This document shows positions 9,873-18,397 of a stretch of 64,000 nt of DNA, piece by piece. Source of the DNA: CAVUCH01 sp963739995 (GTDB taxonomy: Bacteria > Acidobacteriota > Vicinamibacteria > Vicinamibacterales > JAENWD01); contig CAVUCH010000004.1 in the NCBI GenBank assembly GCA_963739995.1, positions 62,001-126,000 of the forward strand, given 5' to 3'. Position numbers and translations under genes: made by a program. Numbering within the stretch: the first letter of the stretch is position 1; every line of letters begins with the position of its first letter. The notes below the pieces were generated by a model. That model did not search any database. It saw nothing but the letters and a program-made list of their open reading frames with translations, and was not told the origin of the DNA.

Positions 9873-11924
9873 TCAAATCCCAAACCGCTCGGGATCCCAC
9901 GCCAGGCCCAGCTCTCCTGGTGGGGCCATGTAGCCGGCGAGCGCCGACGCGGCGACGACGGCGGGACTCGCGAGGTAACCCTCGCCGCCCAGTCCCATCC
10001 GGTTCTGCCAGTTGCGATTGAACGAGGTGATCGCGCGTTCGCCGGGGGCGAGCGCGTCGGGGCCCTGACCGAAACACGGGCCGCACCATGAACGCCGGAT
10101 CTCTCCGCCAGCGGCGCGCAGCACGTTTGCGACCGAGTCTCCGCCGAGCCGTGGATCGGGCCGTTCGATCTCCCGTCCCACGCCGGCGGAGCCCGGGAAC
10201 ACGAGCAGCGGCGTCACCGCGCGCGAGACGCCCTGCTGGCGTGCTCCGCGCAAAACGAATGCGGCCTGCAGCAGGTCGTCGTACCCGCCGTTGGTGCACG
10301 AGCCGATCATGGCCTTGGTAAACGTGATCCGCTCGCGTGCGACCTCCTCGGCGGCGAACGCGTTGCCGGGGCTGAACGGCTTCGCAATCATGGGTTGAAT
10401 CGTGTCGAGCGCCAGCGCCTCGTCCACGGCAAAGCTCGCGTCGGGACCTGGCGCCACCAGCGGATACGGGAGCGCCGCGAACCCTCGGGCGCGATACCAC
10501 GCGCTGGTGAGGGCGTCCGCCGCGAAGATGCCGTTCATCGCCTCCGCTTCGGCCATCATGTTCGCGATTGTGTTGCGGTACGGCATCGGGATCTGGCCAT
10601 CGCGATCGACGAGCTCCACCGACATCCCCTGCGCCTGCTGGGTTCCCCACCGCCGGAGCAGCTCGAGGACGATGTCCTTGCCGCCAACCCAAGGCTGAAT
10701 GCATCCCGTGAACACCACGCGCCGCGCGCGTGCGAGCGTGACGTAGACATAGCCCGTCGCCCACCCGAAGCCGAGCGTCGTCGAGCCCACGCCGATGCCG
10801 ACGGCGCCGTAGGCCCCGTACGCACGGCTGTGCGAGTCGGCGCCCGGAATGAACTGGCCCGGGAACACGAGTCCCTGCTCGGGGAAGTAGAAGTGGAAAA
10901 TGCCGTCGCCGGGCGTGGCGTAGTACGGCGGCTCGATCCCGTGCTGCGCCGCAAATGCGCGACCGATCGCCGTCTGCTTCTCGTCATCATCGCGGCCGGT
11001 GAAGACGAAGTGATCGTTCGCAATCGCCGCCTGGCGCGGGCCGATCGTGTGTCCGCCGGTGATCTGGTTGAAGGTGTGGATGGCGAATGGTGCCGTGCCG
11101 TCGGAGGCCGGCAGCAGGTCCGCATAGACGCGGAGCGTCGCCCCGGGGGTGACCGCCGCGTCCTTGTCGACGCGGTGCGCCCAGAGGATCTGCTCCGTCA
11201 CCGTCATCGTGCGTGCACGCGCGGAATCGGGCCAGTCGATCGTGGGCGCCTGCTCGATGGAACGGCGAAGCTCCCGACGTCCGGCGGCGAAGATGCCGCC
11301 GCTCCGGCGGATTTCGTCCTCCTTCGGCGTGAGCGGCAGCGGCACGTAGTCCTTGCCCTGCGTCAGGTTGCGGAGGCGCCGGGACTCGGGCTCGAATTCC
11401 AGTTCGTCGCCGTCGCGCCCATCGGCGACCGCCTCGGGGCTCTGCAGGACGTGCAGCCCGAGGTTGAGGGCATTCCTGCGGAAGATGTCGCCCATGTTGT
11501 GGCCGCACACGACCACCAGCTCGAGGCCGACCTCCTCCGCGATGGCCTTCAGCCCGGCGGGGCTCATCTCCCGCGACGATCCAATCGCAAAGCGATCCCC
11601 GGCGATGAGGAAGGTCTCGCCGCGGTGCACTCGCGCGCGGAAGTCGGGCATGAGGTAGCGAAACGCGCCGGCCTTCCAGCGTTCGTCCAGCGTCTCGAGG
11701 CTCTCCGACACGCAGTCGGCGGCGGGGGTGATCTGGTCCGTGTCGATGGCGTCGAGCTTCCGGCCGAACTTCGTGCCCGCCAGCTTCGGATCCCAGAAGA
11801 TCAGCGCACGGCCGCGCACCATGAGACCCGGTCCGGCTCCCGGCGTGCTCTCCCCCGCCGGCATGCGGGGCAGGTCGTCGACCCTGATGCCGGGCTTCAG
11901 GCGCGCGGGGATGATCCTGTGCAT
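9873..11924 (-). CDS. Aconitase-family hydro-lyase, swivel domain first (LeuD-LeuC-like fusion)
   Basis: A 683-residue aconitase-superfamily enzyme catalysing a dehydration/hydration of a tricarboxylate or malate derivative. The N-terminal third is a swivel domain like LeuD: DAIDTDQITPA, FAIGSSREMSPAG and MGDIFRRNALNLGL. The C-terminal two-thirds is the Fe-S catalytic part: GGHTIGPRQAAIAND, FIPGADSHSRAYGAYG, then the cluster cysteines in MIGSCTNGGYDD and SWCGPCFG, and GYLASPAVVAASALAGY. This order reverses that of aconitase A, and the HEAT domain of aconitase B is missing. Whether it is aconitase, isopropylmalate dehydratase or another member cannot be settled. The ATG at 11924 follows GGAG with 9-base spacing, 17 bases after a small upstream gene. 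Confidence 0.85.
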   Translation of the reverse strand: MHRIIPARLKPGIRVDDLPRMPAGESTPGAGPGLMVRGRALIFWDPKLAGTKFGRKLDAIDTDQITPAADCVSESLETLDERWKAGAFRYLMPDFRARVHRGETFLIAGDRFAIGSSREMSPAGLKAIAEEVGLELVVVCGHNMGDIFRRNALNLGLHVLQSPEAVADGRDGDELEFEPESRRLRNLTQGKDYVPLPLTPKEDEIRRSGGIFAAGRRELRRSIEQAPTIDWPDSARARTMTVTEQILWAHRVDKDAAVTPGATLRVYADLLPASDGTAPFAIHTFNQITGGHTIGPRQAAIANDHFVFTGRDDDEKQTAIGRAFAAQHGIEPPYYATPGDGIFHFYFPEQGLVFPGQFIPGADSHSRAYGAYGAVGIGVGSTTLGFGWATGYVYVTLARARRVVFTGCIQPWVGGKDIVLELLRRWGTQQAQGMSVELVDRDGQIPMPYRNTIANMMAEAEAMNGIFAADALTSAWYRARGFAALPYPLVAPGPDASFAVDEALALDTIQPMIAKPFSPGNAFAAEEVARERITFTKAMIGSCTNGGYDDLLQAAFVLRGARQQGVSRAVTPLLVFPGSAGVGREIERPDPRLGGDSVANVLRAAGGEIRRSWCGPCFGQGPDALAPGERAITSFNRNWQNRMGLGGEGYLASPAVVAASALAGYMAPPGELGLAWDPERFGI

Positions 11925-11941
11925 CAGCAGCTGCTCCAGCC

Positions 11942-12184
11942 TCAGCGCCCGTGGCCCACTGAAGCTCTGAGGCGCGCGATCTCGGCGGTGACGACGCGCA
12001 GATCGTTCAAGACGTTTTCCGCTTCGGTGATCGTCGCTGCGAGGTGCTCGCGCGCCGGCACGCTGCCCCGCTTCACCTCGGCGGCAAGATCGCGCGTCGT
12101 CTCGGCGCACGCACGGCACACCTCGACGGTGCGCTCATGCGCCGCCAGGATCTGGAGAAAGGCCGCGCGTTCATCGGGTGTCAT
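11942..12184 (-). CDS. Small helical protein of unknown function upstream of the aconitase-like gene
   Basis: An 80-residue protein I do not recognise. It is Ala/Glu/Arg-rich and looks wholly helical (MTPDERAAFLQILAAHERTV..., ...VTAEIARLRASVGHGR), with two cysteines in VCRACAE and no signal peptide. It ends 17 bases before the aconitase-like ATG, so the two are likely cotranscribed. The two cysteines near an Fe-S enzyme are suggestive but not evidence of function. It could be a spurious reading frame in GC-rich DNA. Confidence 0.5.
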   Translation of the reverse strand: MTPDERAAFLQILAAHERTVEVCRACAETTRDLAAEVKRGSVPAREHLAATITEAENVLNDLRVVTAEIARLRASVGHGR

Positions 12185-12270
12185 GTCTCTCGTACGACTC
12201 TATCGCAGTGGGGTTACAGAAGACGAAATGCACGATTGCAGGATCCCCGGCCGGCGGCGGGTGAATGTGG

Positions 12271-12290
12271 AGCGGGGAGTGCAGTCCCGG
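12271..12290. repeat. Degenerate REP-like palindrome
   Basis: GCGGGGAGTGCAGTCCCGGC, a decayed copy of the CCGGGACTTCAGTCCCGG palindrome, followed by the usual AGACAGC flank. Just upstream of the DUF1080 gene. Confidence 0.5.
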
Positions 12291-12305
12291 CAGACAGCGG
12301 CCTGT

Positions 12306-12311
12306 GATAGC
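12306..12311 (+). promoter_or_regulatory. Possible -10 box of the DUF1080 gene
   Basis: GATAGC preceded by TGT, 8 bases before the ATG, no Shine-Dalgarno. Weak match to consensus, but the same geometry as other leaderless-type starts in this window. Confidence 0.3.
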
Positions 12312-12319
12312 GTTTCCCC

Positions 12320-13051
12320 ATGATCGTCAACAGCCGCCTGGTTGCCGTGCTCGTCGTCTTCGGCCTCGCGTCAGCCGCCTCGCCTGGCGCCCAGTCGTCA
12401 GATCCGGTCAACGCCCTCACCCCCACCGAGAAGAGCGCGGGCTGGACCCTGTTGTTCGACGGCAAGTCCACGAGCGCCTGGCGCGGATACAAGAAGCCGG
12501 ACATGGCCGGGCTCCGCTGGAAGATCGAAGATGACTGCCTGGCGCTGCCCGCCGGCGAAGGCGCGGACACGCGCGGCCAGCGTGACATCATCACCACCCA
12601 GCAGTTCGATGACTTTGAGCTGGCGTGGGAGTGGCGCATCGCCAAGGGCGGGAACAGCGGGGTGAAGTACTTCGTCACCGAGAACAACGAGTCGGCGATC
12701 GGCCACGAGTACCAGGTGATCGACGGCGCGCATCCCGACGCCGCCCTGCGCGAAGGCCGCCGCCAGACGGCCGCCTTCTACGACGTTCTCGCCGCTCCGG
12801 CTGCGACGCCGTTCCCAGCGCCCGCGTTCAACAGGGGGCGGCTGGTGGTGAAGGGCAATCACGTCGAGCACTGGCTGAACGGCGCCAGGGTGCTCGAGTA
12901 CGAGCTCGAGACGGATACGCTGCGCGCCGCCATCACCGACAGCAAGTTCAAGGACGCGCGGGATTTCGACAAGCACATTCGCGGGCACCTGCTGCTGCAG
13001 GATCACGGAGACGGCGTCTGCTTCCGGAACATCAAGGTCCGGCCGCTGTAA
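12320..13051 (+). CDS. Secreted DUF1080 protein (3-keto-disaccharide hydrolase domain)
   Basis: A 243-residue secreted protein with a signal peptide (VVFGLASAASPGAQ) and one DUF1080 / 3-keto-disaccharide hydrolase domain, a concanavalin-like beta-sandwich. Typical segments: GWTLLFDGKSTSAWRGYKKP, DIITTQQFDDFELAWEWRI, GNSGVKYFV, NESAIGHEYQVID, RLVVKGNHVEHWLNG and GHLLLQDHGDGVCFRNIKVR. Family members act on or bind keto-sugars; for most members the activity is only assumed. It is a single gene with heptamer-like repeats after its stop. Confidence 0.88.
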   Translation: MIVNSRLVAVLVVFGLASAASPGAQSSDPVNALTPTEKSAGWTLLFDGKSTSAWRGYKKPDMAGLRWKIEDDCLALPAGEGADTRGQRDIITTQQFDDFELAWEWRIAKGGNSGVKYFVTENNESAIGHEYQVIDGAHPDAALREGRRQTAAFYDVLAAPAATPFPAPAFNRGRLVVKGNHVEHWLNGARVLEYELETDTLRAAITDSKFKDARDFDKHIRGHLLLQDHGDGVCFRNIKVRPL

Positions 13052-13053
13052 TG

Positions 13054-13144
13054 TCAGGCTGCGGGCTACGGGCTGCAGACGTCAGGCGGTAACGGGACCC
13101 AGGCCAGTCGTCGGCTGCAGGCCGTAGCCTCGAGCCTACAACCT
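13054..13144. repeat. Heptamer tandem array, diverged units (GGGCTAC/GGCTGCA type)
   Basis: Starts 3 bases after the DUF1080 stop. Units read TCAGGCT, GCGGGCT, ACGGGCT, GCAGACG, TCAGGCG; after a short break a second run reads GCTGCAG, GCCGTAG, CCTCGAG, CCTACAA. The 7-bp phase is kept although units diverge. Confidence 0.6.
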
Positions 13145-13153
13145 GATCTGCCC

Positions 13154-13621
13154 ATGCGCTTTCCGATCGGCGCCGACGTCATCGTCGTGGCGATCAACCG
13201 GCGCGGGCGCGTGATCGACGTGCGGGGGGGCGTCTACCGCGTTCTCGTCGGAGCACTAGCGATGGTGTGCCGGGAGCACGAGCTTCGGGCAGCGGATACG
13301 CCGAAGACAGGCAAGCGAGCGAAACCGAAACGTCGCGACCAGCCCGGCGGCAGCGCGTCGACGGACGCGCCTGAGTCCAACCAGCCCCGCGTCACGCGGT
13401 CCATCGACCTGCACGGCATGACCGTCGAAGAGGCGCGCACCGCTGTCGCCGACTTCCTCAGCCGCGCCGTGATGGAGGGCGCCGACACCCTGGAGATCGT
13501 TCACGGGATCGGCACAGGCCGCGTGCGCGAGGCCATCCGCCGCGCGCTCGGAGCAATCAGCGCCGTGCGGCATATGCGTCCGCATCCAACCAACCCGGGC
13601 GTTACAATCGTGCATCTGTGA
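13154..13621 (+). CDS. Smr-domain protein with KOW-like N-terminus (MutS2 C-terminal-like)
   Basis: A 155-residue protein matching the last part of MutS2. Residues about 5-45 (GADVIVVAINRRGRVIDVRG...) look like the KOW-like segment preceding the Smr domain in MutS2. Residues 46-80 are a charged linker. Residues about 82-155 form a Smr domain with SIDLHGMTVEEA (the DLHG motif), LEIVHGIGTGRVREAIRRAL (the HGxGTG motif) and HPTNPGVTIV. Smr domains are nicking endonucleases or ribosome-linked. No MutS ATPase accompanies it, so it is a stand-alone KOW-Smr protein or a remnant of MutS2. No Shine-Dalgarno; TACAAC lies 11 bases upstream. Confidence 0.82.
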   Translation: MRFPIGADVIVVAINRRGRVIDVRGGVYRVLVGALAMVCREHELRAADTPKTGKRAKPKRRDQPGGSASTDAPESNQPRVTRSIDLHGMTVEEARTAVADFLSRAVMEGADTLEIVHGIGTGRVREAIRRALGAISAVRHMRPHPTNPGVTIVHL

Positions 13622-13674
13622 GACGGCGTGCACGCTCCATCGCCGGACGCGCCAGGCCGACTCACGCCCGCACC

Positions 13675-13696
13675 GGCCGGAACTGAAGTTCCGGCC
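13675..13696. repeat. REP-like palindrome (GGAACTGAAGTTCC family)
   Basis: A near-perfect palindrome with arms GGCCGGAAC/GTTCCGGCC around TGAA, in the gap between the convergent Smr and nucleoside kinase genes. The rest of this 215-bp gap shows nothing recognisable. Confidence 0.75.
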
Positions 13697-13836
13697 CCAC
13701 ACCCACCCTGAGCAGATCGCTCACCGGCGGGCGCCCGCGGTCACAAAGGACATTGGGAACACGCGGACGGTCGGGCGTTCGCCACGGCAGGACGAGGATT
13801 GGCCGGACCACGCGTGCAGCCCTGGTAGCGTGCCAC

Positions 13837-15603
13837 CTAACGCGTCCACAGGCGGAAGTTCTCCAGGATCGAATTGCCGATGAACTCCCGCAGGATGGAG
13901 TTGTCGGGCACGGGGTCGGCCGGCGCCGGGCGGAACCACTGGAGGAACGAGAGCAGCCGGTTCGCCTCCACGTACTCGGGATCGTCGCTCCGTACCTGCA
14001 GGAGCAGCGGCTCCGCAGCCGAGCGCAGGACGGCGAGCTCGTGGACCAGCGACGAATTGAAGATCGCATCGCTGTGTTCCTGGAACGGGAAGATGTGCTG
14101 CTTCTCGCCGCGCTGCACCGACGGCCACCGGCTGATCGTCGCCGCCGCGCTGTAGCCACGCGACGAGGCATCACGCACGATGCGGCGCACCAGCCGTGAA
14201 TCGGCCGTGCTGACGCGGTTGTGCCGATCGAGGTTCAGCTGGGTGAGCGCGGAGACGTACACGCGATAGACGACCTCCTGCGGCAGGTCCGGCACCAGAG
14301 CGGGATTCAGGCCGTGGATCCCTTCCACGATAATCACGTGATCTCGCGTGAGCGTCACGGTCTGTCCCGCCTCGCGGCGCCCGAGAACGAACGAGTACCG
14401 CGGCAGCGTGGTCGTGTGGCCCGACATCAGCGACAGCAGGTGCTCGTTGAACAGGTGCACATCGAGCGCGCGCAGCGCCTCGAAGTCCACTTCCCCGTGC
14501 TCATCGCGCGGGGTGAGGTCGCGATCGACGAAGTAGTCGTCGAGTGCCAGCGGGAACGGGTGGCGCCCGTTCGCCAGCAGCTGCACGGCAAGCCGCTTCG
14601 AGAACGTCGTCTTGCCCGACGAGGACGGGCCGGCCACGAGGACGACGCGAATGCGGTCGCCGGCGGAAACGATCTCCGAGGCTATCTTGGCGATGCGTGC
14701 TTCGTGCAACGCCTCGGCGACGAGCGAGATTTCCTGGAGGCGCCCTTCCTGGATGGCATCGTTCAGCGAACCGGCGTTGCGGATGCCGAGTTTGTCGAGC
14801 CACTCCCCCGCTTCCTCGAACATCTCGAACAGCTTGGGGTACGGCTCGACGTGCGCCACTTCGAGCGGGCGCGCCTGGTGCGGAAAGCAAAGCAGAAAGC
14901 CCGCGGTGAACCACTCGAGCCCGAACCCGCGCAGGCATCCGGTCGACGGCACCATGTATCCCTGGAAGTAGTCGCGGCGGCCCCGCAGTTCGTAGAGCAC
15001 GAGCGTGTCTCGGCGGCGGTGCGCCAGCAGGCGCGCCTTGTCCAGCTCTCCGCGGTCGTAGAACAGCTGCGTGGCCTCGCTGATGGGCACAATCGATTTC
15101 TCGATCGGTTCGTCCCCCGCCACGATCGACCGCATGCGCGCTTCGAGCGTGCGCAGATCTTCCCGCGAGAACGGTGCACGTCCACGGACCGAGCAGAAGT
15201 AGCCGCCCACCGTCGGCGCCGAGTGCTCGATCATCACGTCGGCTTCCGGAAAGACCTCGGCGGCTGCCGTCACCAGCAGGAACGCGAGCGAGCGCCGGTA
15301 GATGCGTGCCCCGTCGGCGTCGGTGACGAGCACGGGGGTGACGTCGGCATCGGTCACCAGCTGCGTCTGCAGCTCGCGCAGCCGTCCATCGACGATGGCC
15401 GCCACCACAGCGGCGCGAGCCTCGTGGCTCTCGGGAAACGCGACCCGCAGGACGTCGCGCAGCCGCGTGCCGGGGAGCGCCTCGTAAATCCGCCCATCTA
15501 CGAGCCGCGCGTGGACGCGCTCGCGTGGTGCGGTGAGCCGGATCCCGGCTGATGCGAGGAGAACATCGGGTAGAGGGGCGGAGGGCCGGTGCGGAGGGGT
15601 CAC
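13837..15603 (-). CDS. Nucleoside (uridine-like) kinase with ThrRS-type N-terminal domains
   Basis: A 588-residue protein of the fused nucleoside-kinase family seen in Thermotoga and Bacteroidetes. The N-terminal part (about 1-75) resembles a TGS-like domain; the next (to about 260) the threonyl-tRNA-synthetase editing-like region (VMIEHSAPTVGGYFC). The C-terminal half is a uridine kinase/phosphoribulokinase P-loop domain: VLVAGPSSSGKTTFSKRL (Walker A), LALDDYFVDRDLTPRDEHGEVDFEAL, VIIVEGIHGLNPALV and RRIVRDASSRGYSA. It phosphorylates a nucleoside or related molecule in the cytoplasm; the exact substrate is unknown. GTG at 15603 is preferred because a TACAAT box ends 9 bases upstream; an ATG at 15711 would put the start inside the divergent gene's promoter. 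Confidence 0.82.
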   Translation of the reverse strand: MTPPHRPSAPLPDVLLASAGIRLTAPRERVHARLVDGRIYEALPGTRLRDVLRVAFPESHEARAAVVAAIVDGRLRELQTQLVTDADVTPVLVTDADGARIYRRSLAFLLVTAAAEVFPEADVMIEHSAPTVGGYFCSVRGRAPFSREDLRTLEARMRSIVAGDEPIEKSIVPISEATQLFYDRGELDKARLLAHRRRDTLVLYELRGRRDYFQGYMVPSTGCLRGFGLEWFTAGFLLCFPHQARPLEVAHVEPYPKLFEMFEEAGEWLDKLGIRNAGSLNDAIQEGRLQEISLVAEALHEARIAKIASEIVSAGDRIRVVLVAGPSSSGKTTFSKRLAVQLLANGRHPFPLALDDYFVDRDLTPRDEHGEVDFEALRALDVHLFNEHLLSLMSGHTTTLPRYSFVLGRREAGQTVTLTRDHVIIVEGIHGLNPALVPDLPQEVVYRVYVSALTQLNLDRHNRVSTADSRLVRRIVRDASSRGYSAAATISRWPSVQRGEKQHIFPFQEHSDAIFNSSLVHELAVLRSAAEPLLLQVRSDDPEYVEANRLLSFLQWFRPAPADPVPDNSILREFIGNSILENFRLWTR

Positions 15604-15612
15604 GAACGCGCG

Positions 15613-15618
15613 ATTGTA
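15613..15618 (-). promoter_or_regulatory. Extended -10 box of the nucleoside kinase gene
   Basis: TACAAT preceded by TGG (extended -10) on the minus strand, 9 bases before the GTG at 15603 and without a Shine-Dalgarno. It predicts a leaderless or near-leaderless mRNA. Confidence 0.5.
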
Positions 15619-15638
15619 CCAGACCGCTCGTGCCGTCC

Positions 15639-15673
15639 GGCTGCAGACTGCAGACGGCGGGCTACAGGCGAGC
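15639..15673. repeat. Short heptamer tandem array (GGCTGCA type)
   Basis: GGCTGCA, GACTGCA, GACGGCG, GGCTACA, GGCGAGC in exact 7-bp phase, between the divergent promoters of the nucleoside kinase and ArsR-methyltransferase genes. Confidence 0.55.
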
Positions 15674-15677
15674 CGGG

Positions 15678-15706
15678 TTGACAATGCGGTTCGGTGCGTG
15701 TATTCT
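15678..15706 (+). promoter_or_regulatory. Sigma-70-type promoter of the ArsR-methyltransferase gene
   Basis: TTGACA (15678-15683), 17-base spacer, TATTCT (15701-15706). It is the best complete -35/-10 pair in the window. The predicted transcription start near 15713 falls inside the ATCCG/CGGAT palindrome and about 12 bases before the TTG start. Confidence 0.75.
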
Positions 15707-15709
15707 TCC

Positions 15710-15725
15710 ATCCGGATTTACGGAT
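15710..15725. promoter_or_regulatory. Candidate ArsR-type autoregulatory operator
   Basis: ATCCG, six bases, CGGAT (imperfectly extendable by two bases each side). It covers the predicted transcription start and touches the TTG start codon, where a bound repressor would block transcription. Binding by the encoded ArsR domain is inferred from position. Confidence 0.5.
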
Positions 15726-16723
15726 TGACTGAACGCGCTGCCATTCTCGACCATCTCTCCGCGCTCGCCGACGCGACGCGTGACCGGCTGCTTCTGCTGC
15801 TCGAGGCGCACGAGCTGACGGTAACCGAGCTGTGCGCGGTCCTCCAGTTGCCGCAGTCCACCGTCAGCCGGCACCTCAAGGCGCTGGCCGACGCAGGGTG
15901 GGTCACGTCGCGTGCCGAAGGGACGAGCCGGCTCTACACGATGGCGCGGGACGGCCTGGATGCGCCGACCCGCCGACTGTGGCTGCTGGTGCGCGAACAG
16001 GTGGGCGGCTCGCGGGCCGCAACGCAGGATCATCACCGCCTGCAGGGCGTGCTCGCGGAGCGGCGGACGAAGTCGCAGGAGTTCTTCTCCTCCACCGCCG
16101 GCCAGTGGGATCGCCTCCGCGAGGAGCTGTTCGGCCCGATCTTCCACCTGCAGGCGCTGCTCGGCCTCGTCGACGCTCGGTGGGTGGTCGGCGACCTGGG
16201 CGCCGGCACGGGCGCGGTCTCTGCAGCCCTCGCACCGTTTGTCACGCGCGTGATCGCGGTGGACAACTCCGCCGCCATGCTGCAGGCCGCCAAGCGCCGG
16301 CTGCACGCGTTCCCGAACGCGGAGCTCCGCCGCGGCGACCTGGAGGACCTGCCTATCGAGGATGACGCGCTCGATGCCGCCACGCTGATGCTCGTGCTTC
16401 CGTACCTGCCGCAGCCCGCGCGCGTCCTGCGGGAGGCGGCCCGCGTGCTCAAACCTGGGGGACGCCTGCTCGTTGCCGATATGCTGCCGCACGACCGCGA
16501 GGTGTACCGCCAGCAGATGGGCCACGTGCGCCTCGGATTCTCAGAAGCGCAGTTCTCGGAGCATCTCGCGGCTGCAGGCTTCGACCCCATCCACCTGCAT
16601 CCGCTGCCCGCCGATCCCCGCGCCAAGGGACCGGCCCTGTTCGTTGCCGTCGCCCGCCGCACGACACGCGCCCACGACGTCGTGAACGCCACCGCTGCAG
16701 GGAGCGCACTGTCACAGGTGTGA
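15725..16723 (+). CDS. ArsR-family regulator fused to a SAM-dependent methyltransferase domain
   Basis: A 332-residue fusion. Residues 1-90 form a winged helix of the ArsR family (ILDHLSALADATRDRLLLLLE, LQLPQSTVSRHLKALADAGW). After a linker, residues about 135-310 are a class I methyltransferase fold with VVGDLGAGTGAVSAALA (SAM-binding motif I), VIAVDNSAAMLQAAK, GDLEDLPI and LKPGGRLLVADM. The gene lies 104 bases upstream of S-adenosylhomocysteinase in the same direction. Fusions of this kind are known next to SAM-cycle genes, and the SahR regulators of methionine/SAH metabolism are a likely relative, so the methyltransferase-like domain may sense SAM or SAH. The TTG start is chosen because of the promoter 19 bases upstream and the clean domain start. 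Confidence 0.85.
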   Translation: MTERAAILDHLSALADATRDRLLLLLEAHELTVTELCAVLQLPQSTVSRHLKALADAGWVTSRAEGTSRLYTMARDGLDAPTRRLWLLVREQVGGSRAATQDHHRLQGVLAERRTKSQEFFSSTAGQWDRLREELFGPIFHLQALLGLVDARWVVGDLGAGTGAVSAALAPFVTRVIAVDNSAAMLQAAKRRLHAFPNAELRRGDLEDLPIEDDALDAATLMLVLPYLPQPARVLREAARVLKPGGRLLVADMLPHDREVYRQQMGHVRLGFSEAQFSEHLAAAGFDPIHLHPLPADPRAKGPALFVAVARRTTRAHDVVNATAAGSALSQV

Positions 16724-16785
16724 TCCCGTGATCGTCAGCCGGTCGCCACCCGCGGCCGGAACATGTGAGAGCCATTACACGGCCC

Positions 16786-16813
16786 GGAGCCTGGAGCCCG
16801 GAGCCTGGAGCCA
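16786..16813. repeat. Heptamer tandem array (GGAGCCT/GGAGCCC)
   Basis: Four nearly identical 7-mers, GGAGCCT, GGAGCCC, GGAGCCT, GGAGCCA, directly before the Shine-Dalgarno of ahcY. The same unit on the other strand (AGGCTCC) recurs in the sucB linker at 52924-53010. Confidence 0.8.
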
Positions 16814-16827
16814 GAGGAGAACAGTCC

Positions 16828-18328
16828 ATGCCCACCGTCACCGAGAAGCTCCACCCTTTTGCCGCTGCCGCTGCGGCCGGCCGCGAACCGTTCAAGGTGC
16901 GCGACCTTTCGCTGGCCGAGTTCGGCCGGAAGGAGATCCGCCTGGCCGAGCAGGAGATGCCTGGCCTGATGGCGCTCCGCACGCTTTACGCTGGCAAGCG
17001 CCCGCTCGAGGGCGCCCGCGTCATGGGCAGCCTGCACATGACCATCCAGACCGCCGTGCTCATCGAGACGCTGACCGAGCTCGGCGCCGACGTGCGCTGG
17101 GTCTCGTGCAACATCTTCTCGACGCAGGATCACGCAGCCGCGGCGGTGGCGGTCGGCCGGTCGGAGACCGGCGGCACCGTCGAGAGTCCGAAGGGCACGC
17201 CGGTGTTCGCCTGGAAGGGTGAGACACTCGAGGAGTACCTGGTGGTGCACGAAGGAAGCGCTCATGTGGCCTGACGGCTCCGGCCCCACGCTGATCGTGG
17301 ACGACGGGGGGGACGCGACGCTCTTCGTGCACAAGGCGTACGAGTACGAGCAGGCCGGCACGATTCCCGAGTTCCAGGAGGCGAGCGAGTCGGAGGAGTG
17401 GGGCGTGATCCTGCGGACGCTGCGCACCGAAATCGGCATCGCCCCCGGTGCCTGGTCGAGGGTCGCCACCGGCATCCGCGGCGTCAGCGAAGAGACGACG
17501 ACGGGCGTCCACCGCCTCTATCAGATGATGGAGAACGGCACGCTGCTCTTCCCGGCCATCAACGTCAACGACTCGGTGACGAAGAGCAAGTTCGACAACA
17601 TCTACGGCTGCCGCCACTCGCTGCCCGACGGTCTCGCGCGCGCGACGGACGTGATGCTCGGCGGCAAGGTGGCCGTCGTGATGGGATACGGCGAGGTGGG
17701 CAAGGGCTGCGCACAGGCGCTGCGCGGCCAGGGTGCCCGCGTGATCGTGGCGGAGATCGATCCGATCTGTGCGCTGCAGGCTGCGATGGAGGGCTTCGAG
17801 GTCACGACCCTGGAGAACGTCGTGGCAAGGGCTGACATCTTCATCTCGGCGACAGGCAACAAGGACATCATCACGACCGCCCACATGGCCCGCATGAAGG
17901 ACAAGGCGATCGTCGGCAACATCGGCCACTTCGACAACGAAATCGACATGGCCGGCCTGAAGAGGGTGCCCGGGATCGAGCGCATCAACATCAAGCCGCA
18001 GTACGACGAGTGGCGCTTTCCCGACGGGCACAGCGTGATGGTGCTCGCCGAGGGCCGGCTCCTGAACCTGGGGTGTGCGACGGGCCACCCGAGCTTCGTG
18101 ATGTCAGCCTCGTTTACGAACCAGGTGATCGCGCAGCTCGAGCTGCACCAGAACACCGGGGCGTACGAGAAGAAGGTCTACATGCTCCCGAAGCGTCTCG
18201 ACGAGCAGGTCGCGCGGCTGCACCTCGATCACCTCGGCGTGCAGTTGACGGAACTGTCGAAGGACCAGGCGGACTACATCGGGGTGCCGGTCGAGGGCCC
18301 GTACAAGCCGGACCACTACCGGTACTGA
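16828..18328 (+). pseudogene. ahcY: S-adenosylhomocysteinase, frame broken once near 17239
   Basis: Adenosylhomocysteinase splits S-adenosylhomocysteine to adenosine and homocysteine with bound NAD, relieving product inhibition of methyltransferases. Motifs: [67 protein letters not shown], the NAD loop [18 protein letters not shown], and the C-terminal PDHYRY. The frame breaks after GETLEEY. Removing one C from GTACC at 17235-17239 yields [13 protein letters not shown], exactly the family sequence. The corrected protein is about 499 residues, normal for the family. A real null mutation is unlikely in an otherwise intact gene, so this is probably a sequence error. The ATG follows GAGGAGA. It is likely controlled by the upstream ArsR fusion. 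Confidence 0.9.
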
Positions 18329-18337
18329 GTCAACGTG

Positions 18338-18379
18338 GTACGGAGGAGTTTTCTCACCATCCGAGAAACTCCTCCGTAC
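18338..18379. terminator. Long hairpin between convergent genes
   Basis: Arms 18338-18355 and 18363-18379 (GTACGGAGGAGTTT... and ...AAACTCCTCCGTAC) pair over about 17 bp with one bulge and a 7-base loop. There is no U-tract, so it may be a bidirectional terminator or a REP-like element. It separates ahcY from the convergent outer-membrane gene. Confidence 0.55.
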
Positions 18380-18397
18380 GTTCAGACCGGCCAGCGA

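Noticed and set aside
16724..16827. SAH riboswitch upstream of ahcY
   Set aside because: I cannot find the conserved GAGGAGCG-type core; the leader is mostly a heptamer array and the Shine-Dalgarno.
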